From Mobilitalea sp. (GTDB lineage: Bacteria > Bacillota_A > Clostridia > Lachnospirales > Lachnospiraceae), in NCBI GenBank assembly GCA_029974875.1, contig JARKQP010000039.1, forward strand, positions 1 to 5,540: a stretch of 5,540 nt of DNA, written 5' to 3'. The notes beneath the pieces were generated by a model. That model did no database searches and had not been told where the DNA came from. It saw only the letters and a program-made list of their open reading frames with translations. Each line of letters starts with the position of its first letter. The first letter of the stretch is position 1. Below, one piece after another: positions 1 to 5,341 of this stretch. Position numbers and translations under genes: made by a program.

Positions 1-21
1 ATAGAAAGGGGAGTGAGCCTT

Positions 22-126
22 ATGACAGTTGCAGAAGCTTTATCTTTGATGGTAACCTTTGCTACTTTTGTCGTAGCTTTAATCACTCTTGTTGTTCATT
101 TGATAAAAATGAGCAACAAAAAATGA
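22..126 (+). CDS. Small holin-like type I toxin peptide (TxpA/BsrG-like)
   Basis: This 34-residue ORF starts MTVAEALSLMVTFATF, continues with a hydrophobic stretch and ends in a short polar basic tail (KMSNKK). A single membrane helix spans about residues 8-29. The start is supported by a strong ribosome site, AAAGGGGAG at 5-13, with 8 nt to the ATG. The N-terminal pattern M-T-V-x-E-(A/S)-L-x-x-M followed by a hydrophobic helix is that of the 'putative holin-like toxin' family and of the Bacillus TxpA/BsrG type I toxins, as I recall them. Such peptides insert in the cytoplasmic membrane and are silenced by an antisense RNA. The stop codon (124-126) lies inside the left arm of a hairpin, and a convergent promoter lies just beyond, which is the architecture of txpA/ratA. 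The toxin promoter lies left of the window. Toxicity is inferred. A harmless small membrane peptide is the alternative. Confidence 0.8.
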   Translation: MTVAEALSLMVTFATFVVALITLVVHLIKMSNKK

Positions 127-211
127 TTATCCTGCAAACCCTGAGAAGTTTAGGATAATCATTTCTTAACCAATTGGGGCAAGCATAGGTTTTAACCCTA
201 TGTTTCCTGTT
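118..211 (-). ncRNA. Putative antisense antitoxin RNA (RatA-like in arrangement)
   Basis: A strong minus-strand promoter (218-246) points toward the toxin gene. A start near position 211 and the T-rich terminator at 118-123 predict an RNA of about 94 nt. It contains a 5' hairpin (CATAGG 184-189 with CCTATG 197-202) and the terminator hairpin at 121-164. Its 3' part is complementary to the end of the toxin ORF and to the toxin mRNA tail, so the overlap is about 50 nt if the toxin transcript ends near 168. No ORF with a ribosome site is evident in it. By analogy with txpA/ratA and bsrG/SR4, pairing over the mRNA 3' end would trigger decay or block expression. The transcript ends are inferred from the promoter and hairpin, not measured. 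Confidence 0.7.
121..164. terminator. Bidirectional hairpin shared by toxin mRNA and antisense RNA
   Basis: A perfect 13-bp inverted repeat pairs AAATGATTATCCT (121-133) with AGGATAATCATTT (152-164). After a 2-nt bulge the stem continues with AAAC (136-139) against GTTT (148-151), leaving a loop of about 8 nt. Read on the minus strand it is followed by six Ts (118-123), a good intrinsic terminator for the antisense RNA. Read on the plus strand the tail is the weaker ATTTCTT, so termination of the toxin mRNA is less certain. The left arm includes the toxin stop codon. Confidence 0.75.
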
Positions 212-217
212 ACCTAT

Positions 218-246
218 ATTATAACAGTGGCTTTACTTTTTGTAAA
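218..246 (-). promoter_or_regulatory. Sigma-A promoter of the antisense RNA
   Basis: On the minus strand the -35 box is TTTACA (plus positions 241-246) and the -10 box is TATAAT (218-223), separated by exactly 17 nt. TG precedes the -10 as TGTTATAAT, an extended -10. This near-consensus housekeeping promoter fits constant, strong antitoxin expression. It faces the toxin gene and no downstream minus-strand ORF explains it. Confidence 0.8.
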
Positions 247-332
247 GTAGGGGATGCCTTCTTTTTGCTTTCCTATAAATCCAGATTATTTACATTTATT
301 TTTACATTCTCGGCCCAAACCCATATCACCAC

Positions 333-360
333 TTGACATCCCTCATTTTCCTGTTATACT
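333..360 (+). promoter_or_regulatory. Promoter of queT transcript
   Basis: A perfect -35 TTGACA (333-338) is followed after 16 nt by TATACT (355-360), with TG at 352-353 making an extended -10. Transcription would begin near 367, about 94 nt before the queT ATG, leaving room for the riboswitch. A short imperfect hairpin (GCAA..CCTT at 370-379 with AAGG..TTGC at 387-396) follows the start. The stretch 247-332 is AT-rich and shows nothing else I can support. Confidence 0.75.
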
Positions 361-409
361 AAGTAAGTCGCAAGCCCTTACAAATCAAGGCTTTGCATCA
401 ATTTACCAT

Positions 410-452
410 CGTGTGTTCGAGACCTTCCACACGTAAAACAAAACTAAAGGAG
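410..452 (+). promoter_or_regulatory. preQ1-I riboswitch overlapping the queT ribosome site
   Basis: Stem P1 is CGTGTG (410-415) paired with CACACG (428-433). The 12-nt loop TTCGAGACCTTC (416-427) has the same length as the Bacillus subtilis queC preQ1-I loop. It shares UUC at its start, AG at positions 5-6, and C at its last position (C427), which corresponds to the C that pairs with preQ1. The A-rich tail (434-446) ends AAAACTAA like the reference. Pseudoknot pairs G421-C444 and A420-T445 can form, with a mismatch at the third position. The SD AAAGGAG (446-452) begins right at the pseudoknot, so ligand binding should hide it and repress translation. No terminator hairpin follows, which supports translational control. 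Assignment is from motif and downstream gene. Confidence 0.85.
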
Positions 453-460
453 AATTTAAA

Positions 461-967
461 ATGAAAAACTCAAAAGTCACTTTTATCACAGAGGCTGCTG
501 TTATTGCTGCGCTCTACGCTGTGCTGGTGCTGGTATTCTCATTTTCCAGCTTCGGCCCAATTCAGTTCCGTATTGCGGAGGCCTTGACCATCCTGCCTTA
601 TTTCACGCCCGCTGCCATTCCCGGTTTAACCATCGGCTGCTTTTTAAGTGCACTCCTTGCGGGTGCTGACATTCTCGACATTGTCTTTGGCTCTCTTGCA
701 ACCTTAATCGCTGCCGTACTTTCTTACAAATTAAGAAAGCACAAATTTCTTGTCCCGATTCCACCCATCCTTGCAAATGCGGTTATCATACCCTGGGTTT
801 TAAGATTTGCTTATGGAGAAGCCCAGCCAATCCCCCTGATGATGCTCTCGGTTGGTGCCGGTGAATTACTTGCTGCCGGTGTTTTTGGCACGATTCTTTT
901 ACTTGCTTTGAGCCGGGTTAAGCATGTCATTTTCCGTAACCACGCGGATAAGAAAACCGGAAATTAA
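461..967 (+). CDS. queT: QueT queuosine-precursor ECF transporter S component
   Basis: This 168-residue hydrophobic protein with about five or six membrane segments matches the QueT family. Landmarks are an N-terminal helix at residues 8-28, the family hallmark GPIQFRIAEALTILPYFTPA (32-51), the small-residue helix with LTIGCFLSALLAGADILDI (56-74), and a basic tail. As the S component of an energy-coupling factor transporter it would bind a queuosine precursor (preQ1/preQ0-type) and import it using the shared EcfA/A'/T module encoded elsewhere. The precursor then supports queuosine synthesis at tRNA wobble position 34. The start follows SD AAAGGAG (446-452) by 8 nt. A preQ1-I riboswitch sits directly upstream, an independent line of support for the substrate. 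The gene appears monocistronic, although no convincing terminator follows it. Length is normal for the family. Confidence 0.93.
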   Translation: MKNSKVTFITEAAVIAALYAVLVLVFSFSSFGPIQFRIAEALTILPYFTPAAIPGLTIGCFLSALLAGADILDIVFGSLATLIAAVLSYKLRKHKFLVPIPPILANAVIIPWVLRFAYGEAQPIPLMMLSVGAGELLAAGVFGTILLLALSRVKHVIFRNHADKKTGN

Positions 968-1078
968 CAAGCCTGACCCTGGTCTGTTCGAAGAGCTCTA
1001 TTGCAAAGCTCCAAATAGTAAAACAATGGATAACACCCAGCCTTTGATGCCATATATTTCCATTTGAAGGATTAAGTA

Positions 1079-1107
1079 TTTACAGGAGCAAGGATTAGTG
1101 GTACTAT
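1079..1107 (+). promoter_or_regulatory. Promoter of the LCP-family gene
   Basis: TTTACA (1079-1084) and TACTAT (1102-1107) are separated by 17 nt. A start near 1114 gives a leader of about 35 nt with SD AGGGAG (1134-1139) placed 9 nt before the ATG at 1149. The remaining intergenic sequence (968-1078) shows only a weak hairpin (GAGCT 993-997 with AGCTC 1007-1011) that lacks a T-run. Confidence 0.6.
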
Positions 1108-1148
1108 TGTAGCGTTATCTATTCTTACATATTAGGGAGTTTTTTATA

Positions 1149-2414
1149 ATGAGTAGCAAAAATGATAATATATCAAATAATTCAATAGATATACCAAGCT
1201 TTATCAACAGCCGCGATACACGGAGCCGAAAATCCGCCAATATACAGTTTAGCTATGACGAGGACTATGACAGTGATGCCTTTCTTAAGGAAGTAAATTC
1301 CTCTTTGGCAAGGCAGGTCAGTGATAATGGCAATAGTCAAAAAAGACCATCAAATAATAAGCCAGGCAATAACAAGAAGCCGCGTAAGAAGAAGGGCGGG
1401 TCTAAGTTCCTTAAGGTCGTCGCCTCCATCCTATTACTTCTCCTTGCCGTCAGCTGTCTGCTCCTATTTACTGATCCAGGCAGAAAGTTCCTGATTAACA
1501 CTGTCGGTAATTACATCTATGGCAATTTATCCTATGCGTCCTCGGATGGTTCTTCCCCTGATGAAGCCATCACAAACCTGACACTGGATAAGCCCGTTGT
1601 TAATATACTGCTGATTGGCGTTGAGGAAATTGGAGGCGCAGAAAATACGGATTCCATGATGATCGCTACCTTGAACAAAGACGACCATTCCCTGAAGCTT
1701 ACCTCCGTCATGCGTGACCTGTACGTTGACATTCCCGGCCATAACAAGAGCAAGCTTAATTCTGCCTTTAGCAAAGGTGGTATTGACCTGCTATACCAGA
1801 CGCTGGAGAATAATTTTGATGTGGACCTGGACGGTTATTGCATGGTTAATTTCGAAGCCTTTGAAACCATTGTGGATATGGTGGGCGGTGTGGACATTAC
1901 CTTGACCGAGGCAGAAGCAAAATATTTGAGGACTACCAATTATATTTCTAAAAAATCCAACCGGAATGTTGTTGCCGGTATCAACCATATGAATGGAAAC
2001 CAGGCTCTGGGCTATTGCAGGGTACGTAAGGTGTCTACCGGAACGGAAAACAATGACTTTGGAAGAACCCAGCGTCAGCGGATTGTACTTGATGCCATCT
2101 TCAGTGAAGTAAAATCCAAGAATGTCCTGCAGCTGGCCATGCTTATGAACAACATCCTGAAAAAGGTTGAAATTAAAACCGACATTACCCAGGGTGAGTT
2201 TAATCTATACTTAAACGAGGCCTCCAAGCTTAAGGTACAGTCCCTTAAAACTTTCCGTATTCCTACGGATGGAAGCTATAATAACGAACGGGTCCCGATG
2301 GGGAAATATAAGGTTGAAGTACTGGTGCCAAAGGATTGGGCTGTAACAAGACAGGAGCTGCATGACTTTATCTATGGTACAGCAACCGCAAAAGCAAGTG
2401 CTGCAAAAGAATAA
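1149..2414 (+). CDS. LytR-CpsA-Psr (LCP) family wall-polymer phosphotransferase
   Basis: This 421-residue protein belongs to the LCP family, which transfers undecaprenyl-linked glycopolymers (teichoic acids, capsule) onto peptidoglycan outside the membrane. Residues 1-86 form a long hydrophilic cytoplasmic tail, rich in Asn and Lys near its end (KKPRKKKGG). Residues 87-107 are the single membrane helix (signal anchor). The extracellular LCP domain runs from about 150 to 325. Its landmarks are VNILLIGVEE (151-160), TDSMMIATLN (167-176, Asp168), SVMRDLYVDIPG (186-197, with the conserved Arg189-Asp190), VDMVGGVDI (242-250), the RVR pair (Arg291, Arg293) and DFGRTQRQR (303-311). These are the acidic and arginine positions used for metal and pyrophosphate binding in characterised LCP enzymes. 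The C-terminal ~95 residues are an accessory region. It has its own promoter and stands alone, so the glycopolymer cannot be deduced. Which paralogue (TagU/LytR-like) it is cannot be told. Confidence 0.93.
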   Translation: MSSKNDNISNNSIDIPSFINSRDTRSRKSANIQFSYDEDYDSDAFLKEVNSSLARQVSDNGNSQKRPSNNKPGNNKKPRKKKGGSKFLKVVASILLLLLAVSCLLLFTDPGRKFLINTVGNYIYGNLSYASSDGSSPDEAITNLTLDKPVVNILLIGVEEIGGAENTDSMMIATLNKDDHSLKLTSVMRDLYVDIPGHNKSKLNSAFSKGGIDLLYQTLENNFDVDLDGYCMVNFEAFETIVDMVGGVDITLTEAEAKYLRTTNYISKKSNRNVVAGINHMNGNQALGYCRVRKVSTGTENNDFGRTQRQRIVLDAIFSEVKSKNVLQLAMLMNNILKKVEIKTDITQGEFNLYLNEASKLKVQSLKTFRIPTDGSYNNERVPMGKYKVEVLVPKDWAVTRQELHDFIYGTATAKASAAKE

Positions 2415-2502
2415 TCCGAGTTTTTTATTCATTTCTAAACCAGGTTATTCAATAAGCTTTTTAATTCAGACTTTTATTTCAGGATATTCCAAGATATTAT
2501 AG

Positions 2503-2572
2503 AAGGAGCAGGTACTGCTTCCACATACATGATTAAAGATCAATGTATGTGGAAAGCCAGTACCTGCTCCTT
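2503..2572. terminator. Long bidirectional stem-loop between convergent LCP gene and asnS
   Basis: An outer 15-bp perfect stem pairs AAGGAGCAGGTACTG (2503-2517) with CAGTACCTGCTCCTT (2558-2572). An inner 12-bp stem pairs TTCCACATACAT (2519-2530) with ATGTATGTGGAA (2543-2554), so only a few bases are unpaired between the two. The loop is 12 nt. TTTT follows on the plus strand (2571-2574), and the minus-strand tail is CCTTCTATAATAT. Placement between the LCP stop (2414) and the asnS stop (2595) fits a shared terminator. A stem of about 27 bp is longer than a typical intrinsic terminator, so a dispersed palindromic repeat doing double duty is possible. Confidence 0.75.
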
Positions 2573-2594
2573 TTAAATGCAAAACTTTTATGCC

Positions 2595-3986
2595 TTACAG
2601 CTCACAATTATTCACTGTTCTAGGGAAAGGAACTACATCCCTGATGTTGCCCATTCCAGTCAGGTACATTACGCAGCGCTCAAAGCCCAGACCAAAGCCT
2701 GCATGCCTGGCAGTGCCGTATTTTCTGAGATCGAGATAAAAATCATAGTCTTCTTTGTTAAGACCCATCTCTTCCATTCTCTTCACAAGCCTGTCATAAT
2801 CATCTTCCCTCTGGCTTCCGCCGATGATCTCGCCGATTCCTGGTACCAGAAGGTCCATCGCTGCAACAGTCTTTCCATCCTCGTTCAGCTTCATATAGAA
2901 GGCCTTGATTTCCTTTGGATAGTCGGTTACGAATACCGGCTTTTTAAATACCTGCTCCGTCAGATAGCGCTCATGCTCCGTCTGAAGGTCACAGCCCCAG
3001 GATACCTTATAGTCAAAATTATCATTATTCTTTGTTAAGATATCAATGGCTTCCGTGTAGGTTACATGTCCAAACTCCGAGTTCACCACGTTGTTCAGGC
3101 GGTCTTGCAGACCCTGGTCAATGAACTGGTTGAAGAAGCTCATCTCCTCCGGCGCATGGTCCAGCACGTAACGGATCACATATTTTAGCATTCCCTCCGC
3201 CAGTGCCATATCATCCTTCAGGTCTGCAAATGCAATCTCCGGCTCAATCATCCAGAATTCAGCCGCATGCCTTGTCGTATTGGAATTCTCAGCCCGGAAG
3301 GTTGGTCCAAAGGTATAAATATTCTTAAACGCCATGGCATAGGTTTCACCATTCAGCTGTCCGCTTACAGTCAGATTTGTCTCTTTCCCAAAGAAATCCT
3401 GGGTAGTATCAAGCTTTCCATCCTCGGTTCTTGGAAGGTTGTCCAAATCCAGGGTTGTAACCCTAAACATTTCCCCTGCTCCCTCACAGTCACTTCCCGT
3501 AATAATCGGGGTGTGGACATATACAAAATCCCTATCCTGGAAATACTGGTGGATCGCATATGCAATCATGGAGCGTACACGGAACACCGCCTGGAAGGTA
3601 TTCGTCCTTGCCCTTAAATGGGTCATGGTACGAAGGTATTCCAGCGTATGCCTCTTCTTCTGCAGGGGGTAATCCGCTGTTGAAGCTCCCTCTATTACTA
3701 TTTCCTCTGCCTGGATTTCAAAGGGCTGCTTTGCCTGGGGCGTTGCCACCAGCTCTCCCTTAACAATAATTGCAGAGCCTACGTTTAATTTTGAAACAGT
3801 TGCAAAATTCTCCAGCTTATCATGGTAAACCACCTGGAGGGTCTCAAAATAAGTCCCGTCATTCACCACAATAAATCCAAAGGTCTTAGAGTCCCTGACA
3901 CTTCTGACCCAACCGCCAATAGAAACCTTCGTTCCGATATATTTCTCTTTGCTGCGGTATAATTCTCTGATATCCAATAAATCCAT
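2595..3986 (-). CDS. asnS: Asparaginyl-tRNA synthetase
   Basis: This 463-residue class II aminoacyl-tRNA synthetase charges tRNA-Asn with asparagine using ATP in the cytoplasm. The N-terminal OB-fold anticodon-binding domain covers about residues 16-100 ([18 protein letters not shown]). The catalytic core includes motif 1 around 133-165 ([14 protein letters not shown]...[17 protein letters not shown]), [13 protein letters not shown] (198-210), motif 2 [21 protein letters not shown] (220-240), [12 protein letters not shown] (383-394), and motif 3 GFGLGFER (430-437) followed by [14 protein letters not shown]. The motif 2 loop and the GSQRE signature favour AsnRS over AspRS. Length is typical. 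The start follows SD AAAGGAG (plus 3993-3999) by 6 nt. A separate promoter and a structured leader lie upstream. The gene is convergent with the LCP gene and shares its terminator. No key residue appears missing. Confidence 0.97.
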   Translation of the reverse strand: MDLLDIRELYRSKEKYIGTKVSIGGWVRSVRDSKTFGFIVVNDGTYFETLQVVYHDKLENFATVSKLNVGSAIIVKGELVATPQAKQPFEIQAEEIVIEGASTADYPLQKKRHTLEYLRTMTHLRARTNTFQAVFRVRSMIAYAIHQYFQDRDFVYVHTPIITGSDCEGAGEMFRVTTLDLDNLPRTEDGKLDTTQDFFGKETNLTVSGQLNGETYAMAFKNIYTFGPTFRAENSNTTRHAAEFWMIEPEIAFADLKDDMALAEGMLKYVIRYVLDHAPEEMSFFNQFIDQGLQDRLNNVVNSEFGHVTYTEAIDILTKNNDNFDYKVSWGCDLQTEHERYLTEQVFKKPVFVTDYPKEIKAFYMKLNEDGKTVAAMDLLVPGIGEIIGGSQREDDYDRLVKRMEEMGLNKEDYDFYLDLRKYGTARHAGFGLGFERCVMYLTGMGNIRDVVPFPRTVNNCEL

Positions 3987-4015
3987 AATAAACTCCTTTG
4001 TTTATAGTATAGGCT

Positions 4016-4087
4016 TTTCAGTTAAGCATATCATAAACCCTGTTCATGATCTGAAACTCCGGTTAGCATTTTCAAATATGCTTGAAA
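4016..4087 (-). promoter_or_regulatory. Structured 5' leader of asnS, class unknown
   Basis: The predicted leader can form a two-tier hairpin. The outer pairs are TTTCAG (4016-4021) with CTGAAA (4051-4056), and the inner 9-bp arms are 4030-4038 with 4042-4050, including one G-U pair. Nearer the 5' end two hairpins exclude each other: AGCAT (4065-4069) with ATGCT (4078-4082), or TTTCAA (4070-4075) with TTGAAA (4082-4087). I find no T-box antiterminator signature (GGTGGNACC) and no run of Ts, so this is not a recognisable T-box. It may be an ordinary untranslated leader. Confidence 0.35.
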
Positions 4088-4103
4088 TTCCTCGCTACGC
4101 TTT

Positions 4104-4131
4104 AGTATATCACAAATTATTGAGATTTCAA
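4104..4131 (-). promoter_or_regulatory. asnS: Promoter of asnS
   Basis: On the minus strand, TTGAAA (plus 4126-4131) and TATACT (4104-4109) are separated by 16 nt. TG precedes the -10 (TGATATACT), giving an extended -10. Transcription would start near 4097, producing a leader of about 110 nt before the asnS ATG at 3986. This suggests asnS is transcribed independently of the PHP gene, which ends at 4186. Confidence 0.7.
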
Positions 4132-4185
4132 TAAGATGATTCAAGTGTCAAAGCTCTTCTTTATTAACATGCCTTACCACATGTC

Positions 4186-4905
4186 TTACACTGACCGTGT
4201 CAAAGCCTCTAAAACACTGCCCCTGCTGCGGCTTCCACAATCCAGGAAGTTAACTGCCTCATTGATATCTCCCAGGGAATGGGCATCTGAATCCGTTATG
4301 ATATTGCACCGGTACAAATATGGGTTCCCTTTGCCAAGCCGCTCATAATTGTCCTTTTTTGCCAGCTCAGCAACCACAAAATCCGCATCCGGGGGAATGA
4401 ACCCCAGATTGGAGATCAGGCTGTTGGAATTCTTATCCATATGCGCCGGAATATATACCCCGCCAAATTTCCTCATCAGGCCTCCAAGCCCATCAAAGGA
4501 AATGTTTGTTGCATTGATCAGCAGATATGGCTCCGTCCCTACCAGCTGATCCTCCTCGTCATAAATCTCCTGCTTTCCAAAGGCTCTCTCATCATTTGGA
4601 TAACGCATCAGCATGGAAGCTACATATTCATCAAAGCGCAGGGCATCCGATAATTCTTCAAACAGACATAGTACATGCACTTCCTCCATGGTACAAAGCT
4701 CCATGCCCGGAATTGCTATCAGACCATATTCCTCCGCCCATTTCAACACGGCGGGGCAGTTTTTGCAGGAATTATGGTCTGTGACTGCAATGACGTCCAG
4801 ACCTTTCAGGGCTGACATTGCAACGATATTGGCCGGCGTCATATCCTCATCGCCACAGGGAGACAGGCAGGAATGGATATGCAGGTCATAAGAAAGCTTA
4901 AGCAT
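4186..4905 (-). CDS. PHP-domain metal-dependent phosphoesterase-like protein, hydrogenase-cluster type
   Basis: With the start at 4905 the product is 239 residues beginning MLKLSYDLHIHSCLSPCGDE. Five PHP motifs are visible: HIH (His9, His11), TDH (Asp43, His44), GMEL (Glu69) with VHVL (His77), PAHMD (His155), and DSDAH (Asp217, His219). These are the metal ligands of the PHP phosphoesterase fold, so a metal-dependent hydrolase is expected, but the substrate is unknown. Cysteines 13, 17, 47 and 50 (SCLSPC and SCKNC) stand next to the metal ligands. The frame is open to an ATG at 5031, but those 42 codons read across the neighbouring DRTGG gene and give protein unlike a PHP N-terminus. The start at 4905 has AGGAG (plus 4910-4914) 4 nt before it and overlaps the DRTGG gene stop by 8 nt, implying translational coupling. 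As I recall, such genes often sit beside DRTGG and [FeFe]-hydrogenase genes in clostridia. Confidence 0.88.
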   Translation of the reverse strand: MLKLSYDLHIHSCLSPCGDEDMTPANIVAMSALKGLDVIAVTDHNSCKNCPAVLKWAEEYGLIAIPGMELCTMEEVHVLCLFEELSDALRFDEYVASMLMRYPNDERAFGKQEIYDEEDQLVGTEPYLLINATNISFDGLGGLMRKFGGVYIPAHMDKNSNSLISNLGFIPPDADFVVAELAKKDNYERLGKGNPYLYRCNIITDSDAHSLGDINEAVNFLDCGSRSRGSVLEALTRSV

Positions 4906-5233
4906 GCTGCTCCTGGTAGATCCTAAGTGCCGCATCAAAGATGGGAAGCTCCGTCGCCAGCACTGTAATTCCCTGCTCCTTTGCTTTCTGGACGGCAGCT
5001 TCATCCAGGCTGCTTCCTTCTGCAAGAACAATACAGGACGCGTCCGCTAACGTAGCAACTGCAAGGGTATTGATATTACCCATAACCGTCACCCATGCAG
5101 AATCTGCAGGCATCTTTCCCATGGCAATGCTTAATAAATCACAGCAATAAGGAGCCGAAATCTCCCTGTCAGGGCTATCCCCTAAATTCAGCACCGTAAA
5201 GCCACACTTTTCTACAATATCATTAACCTTCAT
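4898..5233 (-). CDS. DRTGG-domain protein, hydrogenase-associated
   Basis: This 111-residue protein consists almost entirely of one DRTGG-type domain. Recognisable segments are DREISAPYCCDLLS (residues 22-35, the region corresponding to the DRTGG-family core), SAWVTVMGNINTLAVATLADASCIVLAEG (45-73) and the C-terminal VLATELPIFDAALRIY. DRTGG domains also occur in phosphotransacetylase-like and CBS proteins. Stand-alone versions like this are often encoded next to [FeFe]-hydrogenase and PHP genes, but their biochemical role is not established. The two adjacent cysteines (30-31) are a feature I remember as common in this subgroup. The start is preceded by GGGAGG (plus 5237-5242), about 4 nt upstream. 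A small hairpin (AATACC 5245-5250 with GGTATT 5257-5262) sits just upstream of that ribosome site. The stop overlaps the PHP gene start by 8 nt (ATGCTTAA). Confidence 0.85.
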   Translation of the reverse strand: MKVNDIVEKCGFTVLNLGDSPDREISAPYCCDLLSIAMGKMPADSAWVTVMGNINTLAVATLADASCIVLAEGSSLDEAAVQKAKEQGITVLATELPIFDAALRIYQEQHA

Positions 5234-5341
5234 GCTACCTCCCTAATACCTTATCCGGTATTCCCCTTCCTGTTTCCGGGCCGGAGAAAATGCGTTCCCT
5301 CCATTCCCCTAAGCCCTTCACAGGAATTATTAATATGTTAA
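5234..5341 (-). other. Spacer between the Fes-protein gene and the DRTGG gene
   Basis: This 108-nt gap holds the DRTGG ribosome site (5237-5242), an inverted repeat AATACC/GGTATT (5245-5262) and an odd palindrome TCCGGGCCGGA (5275-5285). I see no convincing -35/-10 pair and no terminator with a T-run, so transcription probably continues from the upstream gene. The palindrome could be a protein-binding site, but nothing in the sequence proves it. Confidence 0.4.

Noticed and set aside
254..436. Plus-strand 60-residue open frame
   Set aside because: It has no ribosome site, has low-complexity aromatic/proline-rich composition, and runs across the queT promoter and riboswitch.
993..1011. Possible queT terminator (GAGCT/AGCTC hairpin)
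   Set aside because: The stem has only 5 bp and no T-run follows.
2503..2572. MITE or insertion-sequence remnant
   Set aside because: There is no target-site duplication or transposase, and only one copy is visible in the window. The position between convergent genes fits a terminator better.
2577..3038. Plus-strand 153-residue open frame
   Set aside because: It lies wholly opposite the asnS coding region, overlaps the terminator end, and has no ribosome site or recognisable domain. It is a shadow frame.
3987..4097. T-box riboswitch upstream of asnS
   Set aside because: An AAC triplet occurs in a hairpin, but there is no GGTGGNACC antiterminator sequence, no terminator T-run, and the leader is too short.
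4126..4203. Additional minus-strand TTGACA boxes (plus 4146-4151 and 4198-4203)
   Set aside because: No acceptable -10 box lies 16-18 nt downstream of either. The promoter with boxes at 4126-4131 and 4104-4109 is better.
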